Shown piece after piece: positions 1 to 11,465 of a DNA stretch of 64,000 nucleotides. Location of the stretch: contig CM067218.1 of assembly GCA_034190945.1 (NCBI GenBank), positions 160,749,270 through 160,813,269 of the forward strand, written 5' to 3'. The first letter of the stretch is position 1, and each line of letters opens with the position of its first letter. This stretch comes from Octodonta nipae (taxonomy: Eukaryota; Arthropoda; Insecta; Coleoptera; Chrysomelidae). Under the pieces are notes generated by a model. It was given only the letters and a program-made list of their open reading frames with translations, was not told where the DNA came from and searched no databases. A program made the translations under genes and the position numbers.

Positions 1-105
1 AGTTGACAAATGTACTAAAATTAAAAATGTGCTAATTTGCCCTACACTTATGAGTGTAAACCAACGACTAATTTACAACAATATGCTTTTCATTTATAAT
101 ATGTT

Positions 106-3100
106 GCCCCAGTATATGTGATGGGTAACACTTCAGATTTTAGAGTGTTGACATCTTAACACACGCACGGCACAGTGTTACGACACAATTGTGTCATATA
201 GCACAATAAAAGAGTTGACAGTTGATCACTATAAACCAGCTTTATTATACTTATTTGCTTTTCTAGGCACATTATACGTTAACGTCGTTAACAAAAAATA
301 AGCGTTCGTACATTCGCCCTATTTTGAGCCTTATATACAAATGAAACAAACAAAAACATCTACAATAAATTATATTCTAATTTACCAAAAGTCTAGTTTT
401 AAATACATTAAATGCAGGTCTACAGGGAACCTCATTTACGAATACTTTAATTACCGTTTATCTAAGCCTTACATCCAGTGAATATTTAATTTTACAACAC
501 AAGAATGGATGGAATTTAGTCTTTTTATATGTCATACTTCCAATTCGTTTAAATTTTAGTGAATAGGTTGTTAAATGCTTTTATTGTTTTATTACTAATA
601 AAATCCTGAAGGCCGGTAAATACCTAGTTAATGTGAAAAACAAGGGAGGGTTTAAAATTTATTAAAGCATACAAAATATTTTTGAATTATAATTTGTTTA
701 ATGACTAATTTTTCAATTTTGTCAAAATATACATTAAGATTTATTTTTGTTTCATTTTTTAAGATTGTTTATTTAAATACCTTCGTTATGGTATTATGTT
801 AGCGTTTAGATTCATTAATTATCTTTAAACTTATTTTCTGTACAATGAGATATTCTACAATACAATATAAATTGTTATTTCTTGTGTCATAATAACATAT
901 CACACTCGATCTCAACACTTGTTCCTTGCTCTTGCTTTCTGGTTAGCATTATTAAGAACAGCATACTTCATTTATATAACGATATAACACAGGCACGGTA
1001 TACTGTGCCGACACTCCCGACACGATTGTGTCATATAGCCGAAGCCGCACATCTAACATTTTGCGTATGGCACAGTAAACGAGTTGATAGCTCTTTTTAC
1101 CTTTAACACAATTTTATTCATAATATCATGCACAGTATACATAATCAAGAAATAAATGCTTGTTTATATTGTTTAATTGTTAATATTATGAACATATTAT
1201 TTCATAATAACATAATAAACAAATAAATACAACTACAATAATACATTTTGAATAATATTTTTAAATTATAATTTACGTAATAATTAATTTTTCAATTTAT
1301 TTAAGAACAATCTATTTTATGTTGATGGTGTGATAATTATTATTGAAGATTTATTTATGAATATTTTTTGTTTAAATAATTTTGTTGTTGTCTAATTGTG
1401 CCGTTTATGTTCATTGAATGACTGAACTTTTCAGTTTATTTAAGAAGAAAGATTCTTTTTAAGTTGATGGTGTGATCTTTACTATTGAAGTTTTATTTTT
1501 GATTAACTTTTTTACATAGTTTTGTTGTTGTCTAATGTTGGCGTTTAGGTTAACTGAATAAATTGGAAACATTTTTTTTCTGGACAACCCTTCGTTATAA
1601 TTTGTTATATCAGATCCAAAAAATTAAATACCGAGCTATGGTGATTAATCTGAAAAAATCTAATTTAAACAGTGCAGACCAAGAGTATACTTTTTAGGCA
1701 AAAGCAAATTCGTAATACAAATTACAAATGTATATATTTTGTCTATTCATGGGTTTTCTCTCCTCCAAATTTTTTCCTGTAACAGATAAGTATTTAAAAA
1801 AATTGTATATGTAGAACAAAGTGTAGTAAGGCAATTTCGTAAAATTGCCCGGATTACTGGTTGTCTGTACAGAGATTCTTCCTCACAGTTTTTCTGAGAG
1901 AAAGAGATGTCTATAAAATGATCAACCAGTATTCCTGTATATAAGTAATGTATTGTATATTGTGTAATACTTATCTGTGTATGGAGACGTTTCAACTCCG
2001 AGTCTGGAGTCGTTGTCAATCGTTTAGTGTTGTTTTCGAGGTTTTTTTCTAAAAATTTTCGCTTTGATTTTGAATTTATTCTTTGTCAAAAAATTTGACA
2101 CTGACAATTTGTCGTTTGGCGATCACTTGACGCTGAGGTTACCGTTTTTTTGTTCTGTTAGCAGTAAATTCTTCCAGTCCAAATGAAGGTCGGCTGAAGG
2201 TGCTCCGATTTCAGTGTTGTTTATCATCATATACAGCTGGCTTCTTTAAGTTTTCTCTTTTGTTTGTTGAAAGAAGAAAACTTAAAAAGAGAAAACTTAA
2301 AGAAGCCAGCTGTATGATGATAAACAACACTGAAATCGGAGCACCTTCAGCCGACCTTCATTTGGACTGGAAGAATTTACTGCTAACAGAACAAAAAAAC
2401 GGTAACCTCAGCGTCAAGTGATCGCCAAACGACAAATTGTCAGTGTCAAATTTTTTGACAAAGAATAAATTCAAAATCAAAGCGAAAATTTTTTAGAAAA
2501 AAAACCTTGAAAAACAACACTAAACGATTGACAACGACTCCAGACTCGGAGTTGAAACGTCTCCATACACAGATAAGTATTACACAATATACAATACATT
2601 ACTTATATACAGGAATACTGGTTGATCATTTTATAGACATCTCTTTCTCTCAGAAAAACTATGAGGAAGAATCTCTGTACAGACAACCAGTAATCCGGGC
2701 AATTTTACGAAATTGCCTTACTACACTTTGTTCTACATATACAATTTTTTAAATACTTATCTGTTACAGGAAAAAATTTGGAGGAGAGAAAACCCATGAA
2801 TAGACAAAATAATTCAAGACCTCCTCAACAATCTTTCGAAATTACTTACAAATGTATATATCGTTAAACTGCGTTACTGCTTACACTCTATTTCTTAGGC
2901 AAGGCAACAGAAAGGCCGCGTAATGCTGCTAGTAGAAGTGTGGCGTTTGAGCACCAATTCTAGACTTTTCAGTGAAATGTAATTTTTAGATATTACGTTT
3001 ATACTTGTATGCCACACAATTAGCCACCCTAAAAATGCAATTCATTCAAAAATCGTGAATAAATCATTTAACGAATAAAAAAATGCACTCCATACTACCT

Positions 3101-3394
3101 AAAAACAGGCGGCACACTTCTAACGCTTGCTTCCGATGTATTTTATCTCTTACCTATCGTCTCCCGTCCCTTGACTAGCTCGATCTGAGCGGCGGACATT
3201 CGACACATCCTTTCTGATAAGCAAACACACACAGCTTAGCCACAACTTATAACGGACATAACACAAAGAGTCGAAAAGTGCTGTGTGCTGTGCTGTGTTA
3301 TTGGTGCAGTGTCAGCACATATGACACATGGGAAAGTGTTGGCACGAAAGTGCGGCACGGCACAGTGTTACACATGACTAGCCCCAGTATATGT
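106..3394. mobile_element. hAT-like 3.3-kb element between 14-bp direct repeats
   Basis: The 14-mer GCCCCAGTATATGT occurs at 106-119 and again at 3381-3394, in the same orientation. Just inside the left copy is GATGGGTAACACT, and just inside the right copy, read on the other strand, is CATGTGTAACACT, so the ends are imperfect inverted repeats. The motif GGCACAGTGTTA recurs near both ends (about 169-180 and 3359-3370), and a diverged inverted form lies at 990-1100, as in subterminal repeats of hAT-type elements. No transposase was found inside; the interior is AT-rich plus the nested palindrome at 1722-2860. A 14-bp duplication is longer than the 8 bp usual for hAT, so the class is an inference. 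Confidence 0.45.
1722..2860. repeat. 1.1-kb near-perfect palindrome (foldback) with 15-bp flanking repeats
   Basis: The sequence from about 1735 to 2265 is repeated as its reverse complement at about 2280-2812, with a very short loop near 2273; few differences are seen over some 530 bp per arm. The 15-mer TTACAAATGTATATA flanks it at 1722-1736 and 2846-2860, consistent with a target-site duplication. Each arm carries the same coding-like stretch (minus 1747-2019, plus 2507-2752), which starts around MTTTPDSELKRLHTQISITQ and has no domain I recognise. If transcribed, the unit would fold into a long double-stranded hairpin. It lies inside the hAT-like element 106-3394. Confidence 0.8.
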
Positions 3395-3676
3395 CTAAAA
3401 GAATAACACTGCTACGTAAAATTCGTCAGTACCACACCAGTACTTCATTGAGTAAGGAAATGTGGTACCAAGGACCTGGTAATATACAATAAGCTTACTT
3501 TTTATACAAGATATATAAATAGTCTTTATATGTTTAAGTAAAATGTGGCATATGTAAAAACTAATTATATTTAAATAATAGATTGAATTGTAATAGTTTA
3601 AGTACGAAATAATGTTAATTAGATATATAAGTTTTTATGTAGCAGAATAATTGCTAATAAATGCTACTACTACTAC

Positions 3677-4025
3677 ATATTGGATTTTTCATTTTGAATT
3701 TCCAAAATCTGTCTTCATACCCTCTCATCATCGATATCAAAAACCCCTATTTACAATTTTTTACGCAAATTCATTTAGTTCGACTTATACGCCATATTGG
3801 ATTTTTCATTTTGAATTTCGAAAATCGTTCCTCAAATCTATAATCAGCAACACCGAAAATTCCTATGTACTAGTTTTTAGGTAGATTCATTGAGTTTGAT
3901 TAGCAGTCCGCGATATTGGATTCTAGATTTTGAATTTCGAGAATCTGTCCTTAAATCCATAATGTGCGACACCAATACATTCCTCTTACCCATTACAATT
4001 GACGCCTTTACCACTCAATATGGAG
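3677..4025 (+). repeat. three tandem ~118-bp units
   Basis: The phrase ATATTGGATTTTTCATTTTG, or a diverged form, begins at 3677, 3794 and 3913, giving periods of 117 and 119 bp. Each unit continues with a GAATTTC.AAAATC stretch and an A-rich tail. The open frames here are short and differ between units, so the units are treated as non-coding tandem repeats. Confidence 0.7.
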
Positions 4026-4399
4026 TTTTCAAAAATAATTAAGTTCCCAATTGCAAATAAATATTTAGAAATTTCAAAGTTTGATGAGATATACTTATTT
4101 TATCACCATAATTGTTGTATTACATTAAAATTTTACAAAAAGATTTTGTAATATTGAATTTAAAATATGTAATAGATGTTGGATTACATTTATTTATTTA
4201 TTTCTACGTTACGCTACTGGATATTATACGACAACAGGTCTCAAGCTGGACATTGTTGCCGCGGAGCAACTCATGATGCTCTGTCTTTTTCCCACTCATG
4301 ATTTATTTACATTTAATGTTGGATCGATTTTGTATCGGATTTATGAATGAAGCTTTCGGTCTCTTGAATTTATACGTCTGTGATAACTATACTTTAATC

Positions 4400-4402
<3 letters not shown>
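4026..4402. other. AT-rich stretch without recognisable content
   Basis: No coding frame, RNA gene or repeat is recognised here. The stretch lies between the 118-bp tandem units and the (AT)n run at 4403. Confidence 0.5.

Positions 4403-4452
<50 letters not shown>
4403..4452. repeat. (AT)n microsatellite
   Basis: About 50 bp of uninterrupted AT dinucleotides. A second, shorter TA-rich run at 13683-13710 sits at the equivalent edge of the duplicated downstream segment, so the duplication boundary coincides with a microsatellite in both copies. Confidence 0.95.
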
Positions 4453-4455
<3 letters not shown>

Positions 4456-5968
4456 ACTCATGGTCTACCCAATTTACCATTTCTAACAGTTTTTGTAATG
4501 ACACTGTATAACTATAACTCCTCTCATACTACATTGCATCTACCCTATGTATGCAACTGCTTGTGAGATACGAAATATTGCATTTTTATTCTAATATTTT
4601 CAAGCCACACTGTATAACTATAACTCTACTCCAGCATATATTTACACCACCCTGTATATGCATTCTTGTATAATATTTTTTGCACACCCTATATAATTGA
4701 AGTTAGACTGAGGCCTTTATTCCATGAACCCTGTGAATTCAATCACTAAAGGGCTATATTAACTCTTTTAGTTTCTAAAGTTTTTGAACTATCTTCTGTA
4801 ACTATAATTCTAGTGCGCCTTATATTTCTATCATTAAATATATGCAACTGATAGTGGCTACCCTATAAATAATTTGTTTTTCTAATATTTTTTTATAACT
4901 ATAATTCGTCACACTCTATATTGCATCTATCCTATTGTTCCGAGAATTCATCGGACAGCTGGTGCAATCGGCCATCACCAATTCATGGAAGGGACATTAT
5001 TCCGATACTTCTAGGAATCCGAAATGTTTTGTCTCTCAACAGGCCGACCGCTGCCGTTACTGGAAATTCCCTTAAAGCTTCCAGAACACATGTAAGAAGT
5101 TTCCCGATAGTTCGTTGACTTGCCAGAATAATTCCAAGAGAAATATATAAATATTCAGTTTTGGACGGTCATATTGTTAAGTTAAATTGTAAATAGTTCT
5201 TGTTAATACAAATTGTGTTAAAGTAGTGGAAATAAATTAGAGTGAGTTGGACTGTTTTTTTAAATAAATCCAAGAACTGAACAGAACCCGAGTGTGAAAA
5301 TAAAAACATTACACTATATATGCAACTGCTTATGGGCTAAAAAATGTTGCATTTTTGTTTTAACATTTTTTAAACCACACTATATTACTTTAATTTTTCT
5401 CTAGCACATATTTCCACCATATCTGTATATGTATCCCTATATAATATTTTTTGCACCACTTGTTTAACTATAATTCTACTGCGCCCTCTATTCCAAGTAC
5501 CCTATAAATACAACCGTTAATAAGCTACCCTATATAATTATTTTTCTAACCACCCTGTATAACTATAATTGCACACCACTCGATATTCTAAACAGTCTGT
5601 GCATGCAACTGGGCCACCCAATAAAATATTTAGTTTCTAACATTTCTGGAATCACCCTGTATAATTGTAGTCAGCGCCTTATATCTAAGTCTATTTATAT
5701 ATGCATATGTAAGGATTTTAAAGACTTTAGTGTGTGCCTCAAATTAATATGGAAACTAATAACTTTTTACCCATCCAAAAAATGGCCTAACCACCACTTT
5801 TTTACTTGAAAATCTTGAAGGGTTCAGCTATAAAAATATAATGCTAGAAAAATTCACATCAATTTGCATTGAATGAATTTTTCAAGAGCAGTTTTATTCT
5901 CAAGTAGGTCACCAAATCACCCTGTATTGAACAACGGGCCTGTCATAATAGTAACATCCCGTGGCAAC
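4453..5968 (+). repeat. ~100-bp tandem array, copy A, with inserted solo LTR
   Basis: Roughly nine diverged units of about 95-110 bp. Each carries forms of CACCCTGTATAACTATAATT, a short pyrimidine-rich part, then ATGCAACTG.TTATGGGCTAC and a T-rich tail ending TTTCTAACATTTTT. The solo LTR 4936-5313 interrupts one unit. Related arrays lie at 33640-34123 (same strand) and 61505-62220 (opposite strand), and a near-identical copy at 13711-15227. Open frames inside the array follow repeat periodicity and are not genes. Confidence 0.8.
4936..5313 (+). mobile_element. solo gypsy LTR, copy A
   Basis: A 378-bp LTR that starts TGTTCCGAGAATTCATC and ends with AAAAACATTACA. It is flanked by the 4-bp target duplication CTAT at 4932-4935 and 5314-5317. 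It matches both LTRs of the full-length element at 19295-25490. No internal element sequence adjoins it, so it is the usual product of LTR-LTR recombination. Its twin at 14192-14569 has the same flanks, so the insertion preceded the local duplication. Confidence 0.9.
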
Positions 5969-6282
5969 CAGTAGCGGCTGGTGGGTTATGAAACTGGTGG
6001 TGCACTTTAATGGTCAAATATTGGGATTCAAAGATGCAACAAAACAAACCATAGCTTTGTTAATACTGCATTTATTTTTTATTAATTAAAATATTCGTCG
6101 ACTTTTTTTCGAAAGCGAAATGTTCAATGAGCTTTTTATTAAAGTCTGGCATTGATTGAATATATTTTTTCAATACTAAGCACAGAAAGAGCATTTAGCC
6201 AGTCCTGTGACATCATACTTCTAAGAAACGTTTTTCTCCTTCACTCCAGTTTCCGTCCAAATGGATTCCCCGCCATAAATAA
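5969..6282 (+). mobile_element. truncated hAT-type non-autonomous element, copy A
   Basis: Begins with the terminal inverted repeat CAGTAGCGGCTGGTGG at 5969, preceded by GTGGCAAC, exactly as in the complete copy at 15228-16188. It is cut at 6282, where the sequence switches to gypsy pol. The right terminal repeat is not found beyond the gypsy fragment, so the junction reflects deletion or rearrangement and not a simple nested insertion. Confidence 0.75.
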
Positions 6283-7057
6283 CGAAGACAAGATAGAAGC
6301 CATCCGTGATTGGCCAGTTCCCAGAGACAAACATGAACTCCGAAGCTTCTTGGGCCTCTGTTCATACTACCGGCGTTTTGTTGAGGGATTTGCCACCATC
6401 GCCGCCCCTCTACATCGGCAGACCACTGATAAAGAGAATTTCCATTGGAATCAGGATTGCGAAACATCATTCAGGCGACTGAAGGCAGCACTATGTTCCA
6501 GCCCAATCCTAGCCTTTCCTACACAGTCCGGCAAGTTCATCTTAGACACCGACGCCAGCAACACAGGTTTGGGGGCCGTCCTATCCCAGGTGCAAGATGG
6601 TGAAGAGAGGGTGATCGAGTACTACAGCCGTGAATTCTCGAAGCCAGAAAGAAATTATTGCGTCACCAGAAAAGAACTTCTTGCAATAATAAGGGCTGTG
6701 GACCATTTCCATAAATACCTGTATGGTCGCCATTTCTTAATCCGAACAGATCATGCCGCACTCAAATGGCTGCTGGACATGAAGACACCGGAAGGACAAC
6801 TGGCCAGATGGATGGAGAAATTACAGCAATACGACTTCAAGGTGGAACACCGTGCCGGCCGGTTGCACAATAATGCCGATGCCCTATCCAGAAGACCCTG
6901 TAGAGCGGAATGCAAGCATTGTCTGAAGACGGAACAGCGAGAGGGTATCTCCATCAGGCAGATTCGAGTGCAGGCCAATGAAGACTGGACAACGGAACAG
7001 TGCATTCAGGACCAAATGGCTGATCCAGACATCGAACCAATCTTGTCACTCAAATGA
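6283..7057 (+). pseudogene. gypsy pol fragment: RT thumb and RNase H
   Basis: The open frame extends back to 6152, but the first 43 or so codons belong to the neighbouring hAT-type element; pol similarity starts near NEDKIEAIRDWPVPRDKHEL. This is followed by LRSFLGLCSYYRRF, typical of the gypsy RT connection. The RNase H domain then shows all four expected acidic positions: LDTDAS, RKELLAI, RTDHAALKW and NADALSRR. RNase H would remove the RNA strand during reverse transcription. The frame stops at 7057 inside the RNase H-integrase linker; the linker continues in another frame at 7054-7242. Upstream RT motifs, including the YxDD site, are missing, so the fragment cannot make a functional polymerase. 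Confidence 0.9.
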
Positions 7058-7480
7058 GAGGGGCACCCAGGCCACGATGGGACGAGGTAGCTAGATACTC
7101 CGGCGTGCTGAAATCGTTATGGGCTCAGTGGGACTCTCTACGAGTAGACAATGGAATGCTCAAGCGAGTTTGGGAAAGCGCTGATGGACGAGAAACCAAG
7201 TCCCAACTGGTAGTTCCGAAGAGAAGGTACCAGCCATCCTGACCGAAGTACATGATGGAATTACCGAGGCCACCTGGGCATGAATAAAACCCTAGACAAA
7301 GTTCGCCAGCGGTACTACTGGGTGAATTACTTCGAAGACGTCAGAGCTTGGTGCCGCAAATGTGCCACATGTGCCGCCAGTAAGGGCCCGAAGACCCGGA
7401 CCAAGGGCAGAATGCAGCAGTACAATGTGGGCGTCCCATTTGAGAGTCTGAGAGGGGGAACAAATACATTCTGGTCGCAA
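7054..7480 (+). pseudogene. gypsy linker and integrase zinc-binding region, frame-broken
   Basis: Two frames (7054-7242 and 7280-7543) together carry the linker between RNase H and integrase and the HHCC zinc-binding domain, with GHLGMNKTLDKVRQRYYW and the pair CRKCATC. The zinc domain normally helps the integrase bind LTR ends. Frames shift near 7050, 7230 and 7450. Near 7445, VPFESLRG runs directly into GTNTFW. Compared with the element at 19295-25490, the segment that should carry the first catalytic Asp of the integrase is missing here. Confidence 0.8.
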
Positions 7481-8274
7481 TGGATTACTTCAGCAAATGG
7501 CCTGAGGCATATGCGATACCCAACCAAGAGGCAACCACGGTAGCGACGGTGCTAGTAGAACAACTATTCAGCCGGTTTGGCGTCCCGATGGAATTACATT
7601 CAGACCAGGGGCGTAACTTCGAATCGAATGTATTCCAGAAGGTCTGCACGATGTTGGGGATCAGGAAAACGAGAACAACACCATTACACCCACAGTCAGA
7701 CGGAATGGTGGAAAGATTCAACCGGACCTTGGAACAACACCTATCCAAGGTCGTCAGCAATAACCAGCGTGATTGGGATGAGCATATTCCCCTATTCCTG
7801 TTGTCATATCGCTCTGCTGTACATAATAGTACAGGCCTGACCCCAGCCAGGGTCTTATTCGGAAAGGAGCTGCGATTACCATGCGACTTGGCATTTGGCT
7901 CCCCCGAAGAACCTCCCCAAGACATCGACGATTATGCCGACCAGCTCCGACATAACATGCTGGCAATACACGACTTAGCCCGAACGCAGATGTTGGCCAC
8001 CAGTGACTGGATGAAGACGCGATACGACCTCAAGGCCAATTCAGCCGGGTTCCAGGAGAGGGACAAAGTCTGGTTGTACAACCCCCAACGGAGCAAGGGT
8101 AAATCCCCAAAGCTTACACCCGCCTGGGATGGTCCATACGAAGTGGTCAAGAGGCTGAATGACGTCGTCTACTGGATCCGTCGAAACCCCAAGGCTAAAT
8201 TGAAGGTGGTTCACTTAGATCGACTAGCTCCCTACCATGGAGAGGATGTTTCTGATCGGGACGATCAGAATTAA
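7480..8274 (+). pseudogene. gypsy integrase core and C-terminal domain
   Basis: 264 codons. The core has the second catalytic Asp in LHSDQGRNFES and the catalytic Glu in DGMVERFNRT; the first Asp lay upstream and has been lost. The C-terminal part has the KVWLYNP motif and a GPY/F-type signature (WDGPYEVVKRLNDVVYWIRR), usual for gypsy integrases. The frame ends with DRDDQN and a TAA directly before the G-rich purine tract. The first Met is internal to the domain and is not a true start. Confidence 0.85.
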
Positions 8275-8289
8275 GGGGGGGGGGGGCAG

Positions 8290-8595
8290 TGTTACGAAAT
8301 TTACCCAAAGCCGACCCTGTGTCATTTCAGCACGACAACAAACGCTTCAAGATAAAAAATACGATTCTCGAAAAGGCTCGGCAGCGGAAGGAACGATGTT
8401 GATTTCTACTGGAGAATTCTACGCTGGTGATATAAAAGAAGAACGCCACGATCGCCAGGCAGTTATACCGCGACGACTGGCTTATATGAAAATGTATTGT
8501 GAATCAGCTGTTTTAAATGTAAATAAAGTTCTAGAAAAGTGAAAGTAAATATTAGTTGTTATAATTTTTAAATTGAACCCACGAAGTATACTACA
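8290..8595 (+). repeat. 3' LTR of the truncated gypsy element
   Basis: Follows the poly-purine tract (GGGGGGGGGGGCAG) and starts TGTTACGAAATTTACC. The likely end is ACTACA at 8595, judged only from the TG...CA rule and the resemblance of GAACCCACGAAG to the end of the other gypsy LTR. There is no second LTR to compare, so the 3' border is uncertain. Confidence 0.55.
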
Positions 8596-10295
8596 ATATC
8601 TTCACCTCATTGGTATTCACGTAACTATATGGTTATTTATTTATCAGTGTACTAGAGTGCCAAATTTGAAAAAATATCTTAAGGCATTCCCAACAAATGC
8701 AGGAAATATTTCGAGAAGTGAATTCACTAAAATGTTACTGAACTTCTTACGATTATGTAAAATTTCATAAATAGATTTAAAAAATAAAAATATTTCACAT
8801 TATTTCATGAACTACTTTAACATATTAGTGTTTCTGAAAACATTTTAGAAATATTTCAAACACTTGAAATAAGTCATGATAAATTACAGAATTAATTCCT
8901 GTTATAATAGGGACAAACGTTATAAAATATTTCAAATCACTTTTTTTCGAGAATATACGAATATTTAAGGAAAATTTGCATGTTTGCTTGGTTATTATTT
9001 CAAGTTTCAAGTTAATGCTCTTTATAAGTACATATTAGATGAACGAGGATTTAAGAATACTAACGGTACCCAGTGGTTGAAATTCGACCAGAATTCATTA
9101 AAATGTTATGTTTGAACTTTGAGGATTATTGAGATTTTTTTGTCAAAAGGTATATATCTATAAGAAATAAACTCGAAGCACAATTAGAAACGTAGGAGAG
9201 ACCTTTGCTATCCTCATTACTTCATTTGGATTAAATTTACATAAATAATTGACGCAAATATTTTTAATCTATGTTTATTATTTTAGGCTTATTTTATATA
9301 AATATGTCCTATACATTACCAAAAGTCTATGAAACATGCTCGATATAATTATCGCCGAATTTTTCTTCGTAACCTAATAAAAACAAATCAAACGATTTCT
9401 TAAATAGATATGACAAACAAACGCAATGAAAACTCTAGTCTTTAAGATCTTTTCTATTGTCTTCTCATTGATGATTTATTACAAAACACCTTCGGAATTT
9501 TGTGAAAATAATATTATGTTAACGACATTATTATAATCCCAACAAAAATTTACAAAAACTAATTTATACGAAAATTAGTGTGTAGTTTTCTGAAAAATCC
9601 TGTTCCACAACACTGACTATTTTTCTATTGAACTATACTCAACTTCAGACACTGGACCAGAAAAAGATGATCATCACCTGATGATCTGATAGAGCGTTCC
9701 CAGTCACTGCCATGTGTAGTCATTTGAGAACTAATCTAACATAAATGTTTACTCATTTTTGTAGGTTACCAACGCCAGCTTTGTTATTTAAAAAAATTAA
9801 CTATAAGTTGACCAAATTGTTAGAAAACAGTAACTGGTAGATCATGTACCCAAAAATGAATAATGTAAAAGAGCGAACCTACCCAAAACTAACTTGTAAC
9901 GAAAGACGTATTAAATATATTTACACTTAAAATGTTTCAGTATGTTTTCAATAACAAATTCATTTTAAAATGCTAACATTATATTAAATAAAATTTTTGA
10001 TTTGAAAATAAAAATTACAGTAGGTAGTCTTAAAGTGTATTTAAGTGAGTATAATAGAAATGAGAATCTTTATTCAGAGATTTTACAGCTACGATTTCAA
10101 CTCGTAAGAAGAAAATGAAAGAAACTAATTCAAAAGTTAGCATGAACGTGGAGTACTATTACTTTATAAATAATTACAATACATAAGTAGATATTGATAA
10201 ACCTTAAACTACAATATATCTTATGATTCAGTATATTTTCATTAATGTAAGTTAAACACCCATACCTAGTAGTAATTATCAAATTATATGAAACT
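8596..10295. other. AT-rich stretch without recognisable gene
   Basis: Short open frames only, with no domain or splice structure I can support. A small inverted motif GTGGTTGAAATTCGACCA occurs near 9074 and, in diverged opposite form, near 62475. Confidence 0.5.
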
Positions 10296-10920
10296 TACCC
10301 GCCAAAAATAGCAAGATAAAATTAACTTTTTATAACCCCCCAACACCTCTAAAACGTAAAAAACATTCATATTCTGGACTTGTTACGTTTGGATTTCATA
10401 CTTAAGACAACTACACACAGAAAATCTGTCCAGCTGTTTGGATGTTCAAAAAGTATATATTCCTAGAATCTGATCTTAGTTCCATCTACCTGATTTAATT
10501 ATGAATATAAACAACTCTAATACATAAAAAAATTCCATTAATAAATAATACAGAAATCGGTACAGAAATTTAGGAGTTCAAGAAACCGATTGCTGCGCCA
10601 CCTACCTGGTCCAATTGTGAATATAAGCTATCCAGGGACCCCCACAACACTCACAAAGTATTTCATCAAAAGCCGTCCAGTCGTTTAGGAACAGTTAAAC
10701 ACAGACCATTTTGTCAAGTCGGAAATGAGCTGATGAGCTTCACAGTTCAGAACAAATCTTAGTAAATTTTAGCTAAGAACCATCTCGATCACGTTTGCTT
10801 TCATCTCCAAACACCCCATCAAAATCGGTCCATTCATTTAGGAGCTACGGTGCCACATACAGATACACAGAGACACACCTTCATACTTACAACAACAAAT
10901 TGCGTCGGGGGTTAAAAAGA
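10296..10920 (+). repeat. dispersed SINE- or Helitron-like repeat with GTCGTTTAGGA motif
   Basis: Holds several variants of a phrase common in insect repeats: AAATCGGTACAGAAATTTAGG (10555), AGCCGTCCAGTCGTTTAGGA (10672) and AATCGGTCCATTCATTTAGG (10832). It ends GCGTCGGGGGTTAAAAA near 10917. The related phrase TCCGTCCAGTAGTTTAGGAG ends the right-hand array at 40394. Class is uncertain; no coding potential is seen. Confidence 0.55.
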
Positions 10921-11169
10921 ATGTAAAAAAAAGTAAAAGTTAATAAAATATTATGAGACAAATTTTTCAAGTTAAACATAATTCTGATTTTAGTTGATTA
11001 ACCATATTTACAATGCAATGAAAGTTGCAAACATGCGAGAACCCAGTAAATCGGGATAATTATACAATATAATTTTTCGAGGGTTCTATTTCAATAGCAT
11101 GACTATGTAGAAAAAAATTGGGGAATGGTCAAAATTTGTTAGTTTTACGTTTAATTTAGTTTGTCTTAA
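10921..11169. other. AT-rich, no feature seen
   Basis: A short stretch between two dispersed repeats. No coding frame or repeat unit is recognised. Confidence 0.4.
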
Positions 11170-11465
11170 CATTTGAGACATATGGTCTCAAATACCTTTA
11201 CAATTTTCTGATCAAGCAATCTGGCGGCACTGTTACAATTATTTGGTTGGCACTGATAGTATGAACGTAAATAATATTTTTTTTATCTACTTGATTTTAT
11301 TTAATGAATGAACCAATATTAAAAATAAATTTAGCACTGAAGGTCGTCGGTAACTACTAAACAAAACAAAAATAAAGAAAATCAGTTGAGGTTCAGAGGT
11401 GAAAATGGTACCCAACCGTTTTGTCTTTGCCTATTTATATATAGATATTGTAAACTGTAATTTCT
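11170..11465 (-). repeat. dispersed ~250-300-bp repeat, copy 1 of 3
   Basis: Reverse-complement relative of 31665-31990 and 61148-61395. Shared landmarks on the minus strand are CTATATATAAATAGGCAAAG, CCTCAACTGATTTTC, a stretch around ACCTTCAGTGC, and a part with AATGAATAAAATCAAG. The element ends near 11160 in an A/T-rich tail. Non-coding; class unknown. Confidence 0.6.

Larger units (their letters stand above)
6283..8595 (+). mobile_element. 5'-truncated Ty3/gypsy element (pol 3' half plus 3' LTR)
   Basis: Contains in order the end of RT, RNase H, integrase zinc domain, integrase core, C-terminal GPY/F-like domain, a poly-purine tract (about 8274-8286) and an LTR. Gag, protease and the RT catalytic palm are absent. 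Frame breaks lie near 7050, 7230 and 7450. The pol proteins resemble those of the element at 19295-25490 but differ throughout, and the LTR is different, so this is another family. It has no macrodomain tail: pol ends at 8274 directly before the purine tract. Confidence 0.9.

Noticed and set aside
4298..4486. Open frame with an IYIYIY tract
   Set aside because: Produced by the (AT)n microsatellite.
4921..5118. Open frame repeated at 14177-14374
   Set aside because: Lies inside the solo LTR; the two copies are alike because the segment is duplicated.
7485..7925. 146-codon minus frame opposite the integrase
   Set aside because: Shadow of the plus-strand integrase; no domain of its own.
9672..9700. 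CTGATGA word in ATCACCTGATGATCTGATAG
   Set aside because: No GAAA box with closing stems nearby, so not a hammerhead.
10726..10760. CTGATGAGC in the dispersed repeat
   Set aside because: Stem II-like pairing is weak and no GAAA/GTC partner is found.
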